Source of the DNA: JADHUC01 sp964617665
GTDB lineage: Bacteria > Planctomycetota > Planctomycetia > Pirellulales > Pirellulaceae
Assembly: GCA_964617665.1 (NCBI GenBank)
Contig: CAZUAH010000446.1
Coordinates: forward strand, 1 to 11,525
DNA: 11,525 bases
Direction of reading: 5' to 3'
The notes below the pieces were generated by a model. The model had not been told where the DNA came from. It made no database searches and saw only the letters and a program-made list of their open reading frames with translations. The position numbers and the translations under genes are program-made. Shown piece by piece: positions 1 through 6,786 of the stretch. The first letter of the stretch is position 1, and every line of letters begins with the position of its first letter.

Positions 1-292
1 TCTTAGCCTCGTCGGCGATGGAGCCAAAGACGGTGTCCAGGTCTCCTTCGGCCGGGGCCTGCTTTGCGCGCCGTTCGATGTAGCTGCTTGCGTCCGCCAA
101 GTCTTTCTCCATTATCACGATCGAAGCTTCTACGCTTTGCGATTCCAGGATGTACTGCTTGCGATCCTCGATCTGCCGCCGCAGATCCGCAATCGCTTGT
201 TGACGCGGAAGAAATACGAAAAAGACCATGCTCCCCGCGGCGATCGCGAACAGCAGAAACAGTGAACCGCGAAATACCTTTTCGTTTGTCAT
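1..292 (-). CDS. pilO: PilO-like type IV pilus inner-membrane protein, partial (C-terminus beyond window)
   Basis: The reading frame opens with ATG at 292-290 and stays open to the left edge, giving the first 97 residues. It begins MTNEKVFRGS, followed by one membrane segment at about residues 9-28. A charged helix with coiled-coil character follows at about 31-75 (LRRQIEDRKQ, IVIMEKDLADASSYIERR). A short cytoplasmic N-terminus, one membrane helix and then a periplasmic coiled coil is the PilO/GspM layout, and the position directly after pilN supports it. In known systems PilO pairs with PilN and links the cytoplasmic PilM to the outer parts of the machine. Only 2 nt separate the pilN stop from this ATG, so translation is probably coupled. 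The C-terminal ferredoxin-like domain is not visible, so the family call rests on topology and gene order. Confidence 0.72.
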   Translation of the reverse strand, partial: MTNEKVFRGSLFLLFAIAAGSMVFFVFLPRQQAIADLRRQIEDRKQYILESQSVEASIVIMEKDLADASSYIERRAKQAPAEGDLDTVFGSIADEAK

Positions 293-294
293 CG

Positions 295-1020
295 TCAGCT
301 CTCTATGTTCTCCGAGGGGCCCTCGGTCGGGCCACCCGTCCGGCCGTAGCCGGGCAGCAACTCGACGCACATCTCGAACGACGCTGTTCCTGTCGTGGCG
401 TCATCGTCGGTCGAGTCCAGTGATTCGAGATTGGCCTTTGTAAACAGCCGCGATTGGCCGATAGCTCGGATGCAGTGGTGCAGCGCCGAGTTGTCTGTCG
501 TGACGCCTCGAACCCGGACTACTGTACGGGTGGCCTCGGTTTCCTCTCGAAGGAGTTTGAGCGATTGCTGTACGTCCAGCTTCTTCGAGGCCTCTTTGTC
601 TTGCTGTGCAGCAACGATTTGCTGTGGATTTATGAGGTCTTTTTCGACTTCAAGTTGTTCACGACGAATTGTCACCTCCGTCAGATCGACCTCTGGCGGC
701 AGATGCTTGACCAATGCAGCGAGCACCTGCGTGCGTGGCCAGGGATGACGCAGAAATGTGTGCAAGTCGGCATGGACGTTGGTGTCGGCCAGTTGCGACT
801 CGAGCTCGGCAAAACGCTTCTTCGCCAATTCAGCCTGGGAATAGGGCAGTTCTACTTCCGCGCTCTGTTGCCGCAGCGTCCGGAGCGTCAGCAACTGATA
901 TGATGAGACAACTCCGACAAACGCGCCGAAGACCAAGAGCAAGATGAACAGCCAAGCATGCGTACTTCGATTGGCCGCTCTGCGGCGATAATCGTTCGGC
1001 AAGAAATCGAGATTAGTCAT
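295..1020 (-). CDS. pilN: PilN-like type IV pilus assembly protein
   Basis: This is a 241-residue bitopic protein. The N-terminus MTNLDFLPNDYRRR resembles the conserved INLLP...R cytoplasmic peptide of PilN, which in studied systems docks into a groove of PilM. A membrane helix covers about residues 22-41 (WLFILLLVFGAFVGVVSSY). A periplasmic part follows, with a coiled coil (about 44-80) and an alpha/beta region containing LAALVKHLPPEVDLTEVTI, the usual PilN/GspL C-terminal signature. The ATG at 1020-1018 overlaps the pilM stop by 8 nt (ATGACTAA), and the stop lies 2 nt before pilO. There is no strong Shine-Dalgarno sequence, which fits coupling to pilM. A lysine/glutamate/glutamine-rich insertion at about 123-165 (KDLINPQQIVAAQQDKEASKK) lies within the fold, and I would expect a loop there. 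Family assignment is fairly secure from motif, topology and the M-N-O order. Confidence 0.82.
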   Translation of the reverse strand: MTNLDFLPNDYRRRAANRSTHAWLFILLLVFGAFVGVVSSYQLLTLRTLRQQSAEVELPYSQAELAKKRFAELESQLADTNVHADLHTFLRHPWPRTQVLAALVKHLPPEVDLTEVTIRREQLEVEKDLINPQQIVAAQQDKEASKKLDVQQSLKLLREETEATRTVVRVRGVTTDNSALHHCIRAIGQSRLFTKANLESLDSTDDDATTGTASFEMCVELLPGYGRTGGPTEGPSENIES

Positions 1021-2083
1021 TGGACCGACCTATCTGACGCGCGGCCAACCCTGCGGCGACGTCCCATTGCGACAACGGATGAACCTGATTGTCTACGGCA
1101 TAAGATCGCAGCGGCTCGCTCATCAGGCACGGAAGGTTGATCCGCCCTTGCAGGGCCTCGGACAGCCCGCTGGTCGCCTCGCCGCCGCCCAGTACCATGC
1201 GGCAGATCGGTTGGCCTCGGAACGTGACGCTGTGGTATCTAGAGCACAACGAAATCTCGTTGGCTAGTCTTTCGATGACCGGTCGAATTGCACGTGCAAT
1301 ACCGCGCGAAACCTCGGGATCTTGAAGCTCCTTGCGGCGGTCGCCGTTGTGCCGACGCAGCGCTGACGCCTCGCCAGCGGCCATTCTCAGTCGGGACGCG
1401 ACGGCTTCGTCCATCTGTTTGCCGGCGTTTTGGACGTACTTCACGAAGAGGATTTGATCACCGTTGGCGATGATCACGACAGAATTCGAATAGCCCACGT
1501 GCACGAACATTACGCGGCGATCACGATCTTCGTCCCGGCGGAATTGTAGTGAGTAGCTGCGAACGATCGCTGCCGGCTCGATGTCCACGGCGACCGGACG
1601 GAACCCGGAGCTGCCCACAAGATCAAGTAGCCCGCGAAGTACGGGGCGATGGCAGGCCGTAACGATCAACTCGCGGACGGCGCTATCGCTTTGGCGAACT
1701 TCGCCGGCGTCCAGAAACCGAATTTCCGCTTCCTCGGCGGGAAAGGGTAGTCGCTGGCTGCTTTCCTCTTGCACGACTGCGTCGAGTTCGTCGTCCGTTC
1801 GTTGAGGTACACGCAAGTTGTGCAAGGAAAGGTGGCTGCTATTCAGACAAACCACTGCATCGCGTCCACGGAAACGACGCCGCTCGCGGGCGCGCAGAAG
1901 GGCTTCTGCGAACTGTTCAGAACGATCTTCTTCGGCTCCCTCCTCGAACGCTGTAGGGAAGTCCCAGCGAGCGGCCTCAACCAAACGCGAGAAATCGGCA
2001 CTGAACTGCACGAGCTTGACGGACCGCGATCCGATATCGATCCCGATTGGGCTGAAGCGGCGTCTGGCGGGCCAACGAACCAT
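1013..2083 (-). CDS. pilM: PilM-like actin-fold ATPase of the type IV pilus platform
   Basis: This is a 356-residue cytoplasmic protein. The first phosphate-binding motif of the actin/FtsA fold is at residues 14-26 (GIDIGSRSVKLVQ). VCLNSSHLSLHNLRVP and the acidic helix DDELDAVVQEESSQRLPF follow at about 78-114, as in PilM. A second phosphate-loop region is at about 191-217 (VMFVHVGYSNSVVIIANG), and MVLGGGEA at 296-303 matches the adenosine motif. PilM binds the N-terminal peptide of PilN and couples cytoplasmic ATPases to the PilNO complex. I chose the ATG at 2083 because the reading frame upstream, to a TTG at 2203, adds 40 residues unlike PilM. No good Shine-Dalgarno sequence precedes it. 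The usual Asp of the second phosphate motif (VDIG in relatives) appears as His (VHVG), so ATP hydrolysis may be altered. It overlaps pilN by 8 nt. Confidence 0.86.
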   Translation of the reverse strand: MVRWPARRRFSPIGIDIGSRSVKLVQFSADFSRLVEAARWDFPTAFEEGAEEDRSEQFAEALLRARERRRFRGRDAVVCLNSSHLSLHNLRVPQRTDDELDAVVQEESSQRLPFPAEEAEIRFLDAGEVRQSDSAVRELIVTACHRPVLRGLLDLVGSSGFRPVAVDIEPAAIVRSYSLQFRRDEDRDRRVMFVHVGYSNSVVIIANGDQILFVKYVQNAGKQMDEAVASRLRMAAGEASALRRHNGDRRKELQDPEVSRGIARAIRPVIERLANEISLCSRYHSVTFRGQPICRMVLGGGEATSGLSEALQGRINLPCLMSEPLRSYAVDNQVHPLSQWDVAAGLAARQIGRSND

Positions 2084-2272
2084 TTCGGAAAAGCCTCGGC
2101 TGTTTTCGTCACAAAAACCTGGCCCGACGGAACACGGGAAGCAGAACCAAAAGTTGCAGGATCTTGGTCCCGCCAGGCCAAGGTAGATCGGAGCAAGGAG
2201 CAATAATGACTCGCGCCGCTTCCACGGGTGCGGACGGCGAATACACCGATCATTTGAAAGATAGCTTGCGAT
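2084..2272. other. Gap between the FimT-like prepilin gene and pilM
   Basis: This 189-nt stretch is the only substantial gap within the pilus operon. I see no convincing gene in it on either strand. On the minus strand there is no promoter with two good boxes and no hairpin followed by a T-run. A weak inverted repeat CTTGG...CCAAG lies near 2163-2182. It may hold an untranslated leader for pilM or an internal weak promoter, but the sequence does not decide this. Confidence 0.5.
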
Positions 2273-2875
2273 TCAGGGCGATGTGGCCTGAAGATCGCCG
2301 ATAGAAGAGACGCCGGTGACTGGATTTATGGTGACAGAGATGTAGCGGCGAGCGTCTTTGAAGCCGCTTGCGACCCAGATGACCGTTGGTTCCGATTGTA
2401 TCGTTTCTCCCAACGGACCAAATTCCACGTATTGTACGGATTGGGACGCGCCGTTCGAACGTGCAACGGCATGCAAGGCCACTTGCGGACCGACGTGGGG
2501 CAGGTTGCCCAACCGTTGCGTACACTGCTCTGGGGAATCCTTAGGATCGCCGAAGGGCGACGAGGGTAGCATGTCCAGTCTGGAGTCGGCTCCCGTGTGT
2601 GTTAGCTGATAGCTATTAGCGGCGACGTCGAATGTAATTCGATAGCTGCTAGAATTCGCCACGGCCAATTCGCGTGCACGATCCATGTCGGCTGCGACGA
2701 CCCGTGCGGTCGCGCGTAGCCCTTCGCCGATATTCGGCTGCATTTGTGAGACGACGGCAGCCGCCAGAATCGCAACGACTGCTATCACCACCAGCAGTTC
2801 GACGAGCGAGAAGCCGGCCGAAGGCTCGTGGCGGCGGTGGGATGCAGATCGCCGAGACCGTGCTATTCTAGTCAT
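2273..2875 (-). CDS. FimT/GspH-like minor prepilin
   Basis: This is a 200-residue prepilin. A basic leader of 21 residues ends in Gly21, followed by the type III signal FSLVE with Glu at mature position 5. A hydrophobic helix runs to about residue 46 (LLVVIAVVAILAAAVVSQMQ). This is the substrate signature for prepilin peptidase, which cleaves after the Gly and methylates the new N-terminus. The helix continuation ATARVVAADMDRARELAVANSSSYRITFD resembles the GspH/FimT family, whose members help form the initiating tip complex. The beta-rich C-terminal part (YVEFGPLGETIQSEPTVIWV...ISVTINPVTG) also fits that group. I chose the ATG at 2875, which overlaps the upstream stop by 8 nt (ATGACTAG), the same arrangement as pilM/pilN. 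An ATG at 2911 would add 12 residues. Confidence 0.8.
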   Translation of the reverse strand: MTRIARSRRSASHRRHEPSAGFSLVELLVVIAVVAILAAAVVSQMQPNIGEGLRATARVVAADMDRARELAVANSSSYRITFDVAANSYQLTHTGADSRLDMLPSSPFGDPKDSPEQCTQRLGNLPHVGPQVALHAVARSNGASQSVQYVEFGPLGETIQSEPTVIWVASGFKDARRYISVTINPVTGVSSIGDLQATSP

Positions 2876-3107
2876 TGCCCTTCTTCCCAACGATTTGTCG
2901 CAGCAATGCATTTTGCTCTTTCAGTAACGCGTTGGTCTCTTTCTGTTCGCGGATCATTTCGGCCCGCTGCTGAACGGCATTGCTGAAGGGCTGGCGAGTT
3001 GGTTGTGCGGAAGCGTCGCCGCCGCCGGAAAGAAAGAAGCAGCCGATCGCTACCGCTGCGACGATGATCGATGCGCCAAAGAGCCTTGTGAGTTTTGTGT
3101 TGTTCAT
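2868..3107 (-). CDS. Small exported coiled-coil protein, possible lipoprotein, in the pilus operon
   Basis: I do not recognise a named family for this 79-residue protein. It has a short basic N-terminus (MNNTKLTRLF), a hydrophobic segment at about residues 11-27 (GASIIVAAVAIGCFFLS), then Gly/Ser-rich GGGDASAQ. A hydrophilic helix with clear heptad character follows at about 45-72 (EMIREQKETNALLKEQNALLRQIV). Cys23 in AVAIGC permits lipid attachment. Alternatively, signal peptidase I could cut after DASA, or the segment could remain as an anchor. The start at 3107 is preferred because AAGGA at 3121-3117 lies 9 nt upstream of it; the ATG at 3116 abuts that sequence with no spacer. The gene sits tightly between the PilX-like and FimT-like genes, 20 nt after the former (from the 3107 start) and overlapping the latter by 8 nt. 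This suggests a pilus assembly role, but that is inference from position. Confidence 0.7.
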   Translation of the reverse strand: MNNTKLTRLFGASIIVAAVAIGCFFLSGGGDASAQPTRQPFSNAVQQRAEMIREQKETNALLKEQNALLRQIVGKKGND

Positions 3108-3116
3108 TTCGTCCAT

Positions 3117-3121
3117 TCCTT
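3117..3121 (-). promoter_or_regulatory. Ribosome-binding site deciding the start of the small coiled-coil gene
   Basis: AAGGA on the minus strand lies 9 nt before the ATG at 3107 but directly touches the ATG at 3116. The normal 5-10 nt spacing therefore favours the 3107 start. Confidence 0.55.
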
Positions 3122-3127
3122 GTCAAT

Positions 3128-4645
3128 TCACGTTCCGTCCGTCCACTCGACCACTTCCCACCGCAGTCCTCCGTCGTCTGGATGCGGCACGAAAATCGGC
3201 TGGTTCCAATCGGGCCAGTGATGGACCACACCGTCGGAATCCGGTTGTACGGTAACGAGCGGATTTGAGGCAAGCCCTTTATGCTTCTCGAGCCACTGTG
3301 GAAAGTATGGAATGCTGTGTTGATCCTCAAAGTCCTCCAGTGCGTCGTCCCAATCAAAACGGTCCCATTTCCGCTTTCGATGGAATTCCAGTTCGCCACA
3401 CACTAGCTTTCCCCGCACGTGGATTTGCACGTCTTTGTGATCGCTAAGGATGTCGTAGTCATCGCCTGCGTATACTGCTCCCTTGATCGACGCATTGGCC
3501 TTGTCAAAGACGTAGATGTCGTCACCGGCGGCGACGGCAGGCAACTGGTAGGTGTTGCTGTCGCCGGCCAACGGGGGCAACTGCACCGCCTGGAACTTGA
3601 TGTTCTTTCCGTCCACATAAATGTCCGTGCCCGAGTGTCCGCCCCAAGTCAGCAGGAAACCTTGGACGGAGACATTGTCTCGGACCTGTAGGCTACCGCC
3701 CCGTGTGTACACACCCAACGGATTCGTCAGAACATCATTCTCCAACGCCGCGTTTTTCACCACAGACGACAGCGATTCCGTCTGATACTCCTGCCCTCCG
3801 GGATACAGTCGGTAAACCTGGATATTGCCGGGGTGCGAGAACGGTTGCTTGTTGCGCGCGGGAATATTGTTGACCGACAGATTGAGATCGTTGACCAACG
3901 ATGATCGGTTTGGATTTCTGGAGAACGGCATGTATAGCGGTCCGTCGAAGGGACGGTGATCTGGGAACCCCGCCGCCCGCATCCTCTCCAAGTCGCCAAG
4001 GTATTGGCCCTCGGCATCGCCGTTTGGGTAGTGATGGCACAGCCAAAGACGTCCTTGAAGGTAACACGGTCCCTGGATCCGTGCCGGGAGTTCGTAGTCG
4101 ACATGGCGGCTAGACCACTGATAAACGGTGTAGGGCAACACTTGTGACCAACCAGAAGGTGAATCCGCGAGTTTCCTTCGCACCAATTGCACAACGACGC
4201 GCAAACGGTGGATGGATTGTTGGTTTGGATTGGCGGGATCCCGAGCCGTGCCCGTGGAAATCAACGTTACACGGTAAGGGTACTCGTCATAGTCCGGGTG
4301 TGACGGATCGAGCGACGCGTCGCCCGTTTCGACGGTGACGGTATACGAATCGGTTTTGCTCACGCTTCCCACGACCGGTACGCCAACGCCCGCCCAATCC
4401 GGCTGACTCATGGATCGCAACGCGGCTTGAATCCCAGCCATGGCTGCCAACTGTGCATCGGAACGCCGCAAAGAGTTGCTTTGAATCTGAACGCAAGTTA
4501 CTTGCGTCCGCAGCATCGAGTACGACAGGGCCAATGTGATGGACAACAGCCCAATCACAACCACCACCGCCATTCCACGATGTTTCGCAGTTCTCCGGCG
4601 CAACATTGCCAAGACGTGATAATGCATCGATCTTTTTCTTCTCAT
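3128..4645 (-). CDS. Large PilX/GspK-like pilus-tip protein
   Basis: This is a 505-residue protein. A basic N-terminus (MRRKRSMHYHVLAMLRRRTAKHRG) ends in Gly24, followed by a hydrophobic helix at about 25-45 (MAVVVVIGLLSITLALSYSM). The helix SLRRSDAQLAAMAGIQAALR at about 58-77 is typical of PilX/GspK proteins. Mature position 5 is Val29, not the usual Glu. GspK proteins also lack this Glu and cap the pseudopilus tip, so a tip position is plausible. About 430 residues of beta-rich sequence follow, with repeated short strands (VYTRGGSLQVRDNVSVQGF, DDIYVFDKANASIKGAVYAG, VQIHVRGKLVCGELEF) suggesting a beta-helix. The C-terminus is rich in Trp and His. The ATG overlaps the preceding stop by 4 nt (ATGA). 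Family membership is moderately sure; the function of the large C-terminal part is unknown. Confidence 0.72.
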   Translation of the reverse strand: MRRKRSMHYHVLAMLRRRTAKHRGMAVVVVIGLLSITLALSYSMLRTQVTCVQIQSNSLRRSDAQLAAMAGIQAALRSMSQPDWAGVGVPVVGSVSKTDSYTVTVETGDASLDPSHPDYDEYPYRVTLISTGTARDPANPNQQSIHRLRVVVQLVRRKLADSPSGWSQVLPYTVYQWSSRHVDYELPARIQGPCYLQGRLWLCHHYPNGDAEGQYLGDLERMRAAGFPDHRPFDGPLYMPFSRNPNRSSLVNDLNLSVNNIPARNKQPFSHPGNIQVYRLYPGGQEYQTESLSSVVKNAALENDVLTNPLGVYTRGGSLQVRDNVSVQGFLLTWGGHSGTDIYVDGKNIKFQAVQLPPLAGDSNTYQLPAVAAGDDIYVFDKANASIKGAVYAGDDYDILSDHKDVQIHVRGKLVCGELEFHRKRKWDRFDWDDALEDFEDQHSIPYFPQWLEKHKGLASNPLVTVQPDSDGVVHHWPDWNQPIFVPHPDDGGLRWEVVEWTDGT

Positions 4646-5553
4646 CGTTCTAACGCAAAGTACTTGCAGGCAGAGCCCACGAAGGGAATCTCAAGGTCGG
4701 CGGACGCCTCGCCATTCTTGATCGTGAGCTGCAATTCGCTTCGACACCATGTTTGTCTCAGGCCGGTCTGCCCACCATGCATCCCTTGAACCCATTTGAT
4801 GTCTTCCCAAGCCAGGCTTCCGCTCTTGTAGGCCGTCAATTCCTTTTCCGTTGGTCGCATCGTCACGTCGAACCGTACCATTCCGCGGCTTTCTCCCCGA
4901 TAACCGACTGCGACAGTGTGCAACTGGTCAGTCAATTCGGTCTTGTTCGCCCAATTGCTGACTTTCAGCGCGTACAGGTGTATGCGCCAGCCGGACGCAT
5001 CGCTGATCGGTGGAGTGGTGGAACGGTAACTGGGCGCTGTGATCTCCACGAGCCTGTTTGGCTGGTACAGGTCAGGGCAGTAGACGACCAACTCGCTGAA
5101 CAGCGGCCTTCCGTCTGGATCTGAGATGGGAACATCTCCTCGCCAGACGACCAGTGTGTCTGGAGTCGTAGATCCGTTGATGCTGTCGCCGAAAGCGATG
5201 CACCCGGGAAAATGCTCGTTGGCAGTGGCGCCGCTAACCGCGCGTTCGATTCGTTGGATAGACACTCGCGCATGTTGGGTTACCGTCCCCACACCATCGT
5301 TGTGTTGGGTGTTCTGCTGGACAGCCATTGCCAACGCACTGATCGCTGCGGCAAACAACACCATCACGAGCGATGCAAGCATCAACTCGAGCAGCGTCAA
5401 GCCGCTGCGCCGTCTGTTTGCCCGACTACGCTTACGGTCGCGAAGCGAGGTCGATACGCACGTGTAGCTGGAAGACCTGGTCCGCTGCGGGGCTGGTCGG
5501 CCGGGCAGCGCGGTTCGAGGCGGCAGAGCCGCTTTATGTCGGCGACGGCACAT
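4642..5553 (-). CDS. PilW/GspJ-like minor prepilin with a very long leader
   Basis: This is a 303-residue prepilin. The type III signal is SG-LTLLE (Gly51, mature Leu52, Glu56). The hydrophobic helix LMLASLVMVLFAAAISALAM follows, then the GspJ/PilW-like stretch VTQHARVSIQRIERAVSGA. The C-terminal domain carries SGWRIHLYALKVSNW and a late RFDVTMRPTEKEL strand region. Members of this family form part of the pseudopilus tip complex with the PilV/GspI and PilX/GspK proteins, and the neighbouring genes supply both. The ATG at 5553 overlaps the PilV-like gene by 20 nt. This gives a leader of 51 residues, rich in Arg, Pro and Ser, where 6-25 is usual. No ATG, GTG or TTG lies between this ATG and the signal, so a shorter start is not available. 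A TTG at 5559 would add two residues. Confidence 0.78.
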   Translation of the reverse strand: MCRRRHKAALPPRTALPGRPAPQRTRSSSYTCVSTSLRDRKRSRANRRRSGLTLLELMLASLVMVLFAAAISALAMAVQQNTQHNDGVGTVTQHARVSIQRIERAVSGATANEHFPGCIAFGDSINGSTTPDTLVVWRGDVPISDPDGRPLFSELVVYCPDLYQPNRLVEITAPSYRSTTPPISDASGWRIHLYALKVSNWANKTELTDQLHTVAVGYRGESRGMVRFDVTMRPTEKELTAYKSGSLAWEDIKWVQGMHGGQTGLRQTWCRSELQLTIKNGEASADLEIPFVGSACKYFALER

Positions 5554-6130
5554 GGGCAAATACCTGTCGAAGCCGAGCCAGTTCGGTGGTCGACTTGTCA
5601 GAGTTGATTCGCAGGATACGTACTTCCACGGCCCGATGTCCGCTTGTTCGGCCCGGCGCGAGCCGGACGGAAGCGTCGGCGTCGCTCACATAGTAGACTT
5701 CGATTTCCTGACGGAAGTTGTCAAAGAACGACGACGCTACACGCACATCCGCCTGTCTCAACCCGCCGCCGCCATCGCCTGTACCGATCGGAGCCCCCAA
5801 CATATCCACGGGAGGTTGGGCCGCGTAGCCGTTGTAGTCGCCAGTCTCATTGAATCGCTCACGCCCCTTGCCTGCCTTTTCATAGGCAGTCGGGCCCAAT
5901 GGATAGGCTGTCGCAACGCTACCTGGCGCGTGGTACGGTTGGCCAAGTACTTCATCAATCAACTGCCGGGCTAGCCCCATGGCGATCGTCTGCTGCATGG
6001 CGTCGGTTCGAGCCTGGACGGTGGTCTGTACGGCCAACAGCAGCGCGGAGGCGGACATGGCGATGATGGTCAACGAGACGAGCGCCTCGACCAGCGTGAA
6101 GCCTCGGCGTAATTTCGCTTTCGCTCGCAC
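5534..6130 (-). CDS. PilV/GspI-like minor prepilin, first gene of the pilus operon
   Basis: This is a 198-residue prepilin. A 10-residue basic leader (MRAKAKLRRG) precedes the cleavage motif G-FTLVE, with Glu at mature position 5. The hydrophobic helix ALVSLTIIAMSASALLLAVQ follows, then a helix with ARQLIDEVLGQPY, as in PilV/GspI and general planctomycete prepilins. The middle of the protein has NETGDYNGYAAQPPVD and a Gly-rich loop GDGGGG. The C-terminal strands include RQEIEVYYV and AVEVRILRI. It would be inserted in the inner membrane, processed by prepilin peptidase and join the tip complex. The start is GTG at 6130, supported by GGAG 8 nt upstream. The gene's 3' end overlaps the PilW-like gene by 20 nt. 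As first gene with its own ribosome-binding site it probably opens the operon. Confidence 0.8.
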   Translation of the reverse strand: MRAKAKLRRGFTLVEALVSLTIIAMSASALLLAVQTTVQARTDAMQQTIAMGLARQLIDEVLGQPYHAPGSVATAYPLGPTAYEKAGKGRERFNETGDYNGYAAQPPVDMLGAPIGTGDGGGGLRQADVRVASSFFDNFRQEIEVYYVSDADASVRLAPGRTSGHRAVEVRILRINSDKSTTELARLRQVFAHVPSPT

Positions 6131-6138
6131 TTTGATTT

Positions 6139-6142
6139 CTCC
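6139..6142 (-). promoter_or_regulatory. Ribosome-binding site of the PilV-like gene
   Basis: GGAG on the minus strand lies 8 nt upstream of the GTG at 6130. It supports this non-ATG start, because no in-frame ATG precedes the basic leader at a suitable distance. Confidence 0.6.
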
Positions 6143-6274
6143 GGGGCGTCTTCGCGGGAACTGCCAATCGGCCTGGAGAGGATCGTTGGCGATCGCGGTG
6201 GGCAGCTCCTGGCGCCGGTCGGGAGCCGACGTGCAGATCTGTCTCCTGCTATCGCTAGACAGTTACCCAACTGA

Positions 6275-6302
6275 AACCTAGGTCGCCCTCGTCCAAAGTC
6301 AA
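6275..6302 (-). promoter_or_regulatory. Possible promoter for the pilus operon
   Basis: On the minus strand TTGACT (6302-6297) is followed after 16 nt by TAGGTT (6280-6275). The first box matches sigma70 -35 at five of six positions, but the second matches -10 at only three. Transcription would start near 6268, giving a leader of about 140 nt before the PilV-like GTG. This is a weak candidate, and another sigma factor could be used. Confidence 0.25.
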
Positions 6303-6773
6303 ATGGTAGATTGCACTTACCAGAATTCTCCGGGCAGTCGGACGCGGGATGTGCCTGGTACGAAAAGCGTCGATTTCAGAATGGCGGGGTGACAGTGGAA
6401 TAAGGTACCTGTTTCGCGAAAGACACCTCGGAACACGGCAAGCAGGGCCTGTTTCATCTCTCATTCAAGCGGCATGGCCGCTAAAGCCGATACAAGAAAT
6501 ACGCTGGCTCATGCGCGAACGTCGTCTCAATGAAAGGGGACTGTCTTCGAGTTGTCGTGAAACTACCAACCCAAATCACAACAACTTCAGGACGGCCACC
6601 CCCCTCACGACGACTGCCAAGCGCAGACCCGGATTGCTCGGTTGCCCACGCCAAGTGGTAGAGCACACTGAATCGGCCTGCTTATTCGTTGCGTTCCGCT
6701 TCAGCGTGCAAGCCCCAGGTTTCCGGACCCCATTTGGCGAACGAACAATCCGCCTGACGGGCCTTTGAGTATT

Positions 6774-6779
6774 AGGAGG
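6774..6779 (+). promoter_or_regulatory. Strong ribosome-binding site of the Ig-module gene
   Basis: AGGAGG lies 7 nt upstream of the ATG at 6787. It is the best Shine-Dalgarno match in the window and fixes the start of the 632-residue protein. Confidence 0.75.
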
Positions 6780-6786
6780 GAGTCCA

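Larger units (their letters stand above)
6131..6786. other. Long divergent intergenic region between the pilus operon and the Ig-module gene
   Basis: This stretch of about 656 nt holds no gene I can support. Two open frames in it (plus strand 6349-6768 and minus strand 6255-6464) give low-quality, basic, unpatterned proteins with no ribosome-binding site. It must contain the start signals for the divergent flanking genes. A 10-bp palindrome TTTCGCGAAA is at 6412-6421, just after GGTACC at 6404-6409 in the stretch 6384-6425. From memory, that stretch has the look of a dispersed planctomycete intergenic repeat, which I cannot verify. The segment 6560-6620 is locally A/C-rich on the plus strand. 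Confidence 0.5.

Noticed and set aside
2084..2203. 40-residue upstream extension of PilM from a TTG codon
   Set aside because: The added residues do not look like PilM, whose fold starts right after the ATG at 2083; the TTG has no supporting site.
4753..5124. Plus-strand open frame inside the PilW-like gene
   Set aside because: It lies wholly antisense to a well-supported prepilin gene and lacks a ribosome-binding site and domain pattern.
6255..6464. 69-residue minus-strand open frame upstream of the pilus operon
   Set aside because: No ribosome-binding site and no recognisable pattern; it overlaps the candidate operon promoter.
6349..6768. 139-residue plus-strand open frame ahead of the Ig-module gene
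   Set aside because: It has an ATG but no ribosome-binding site, a mixed Arg/Ser-rich composition without domain or membrane pattern, and probably overlaps the promoter of the next gene.
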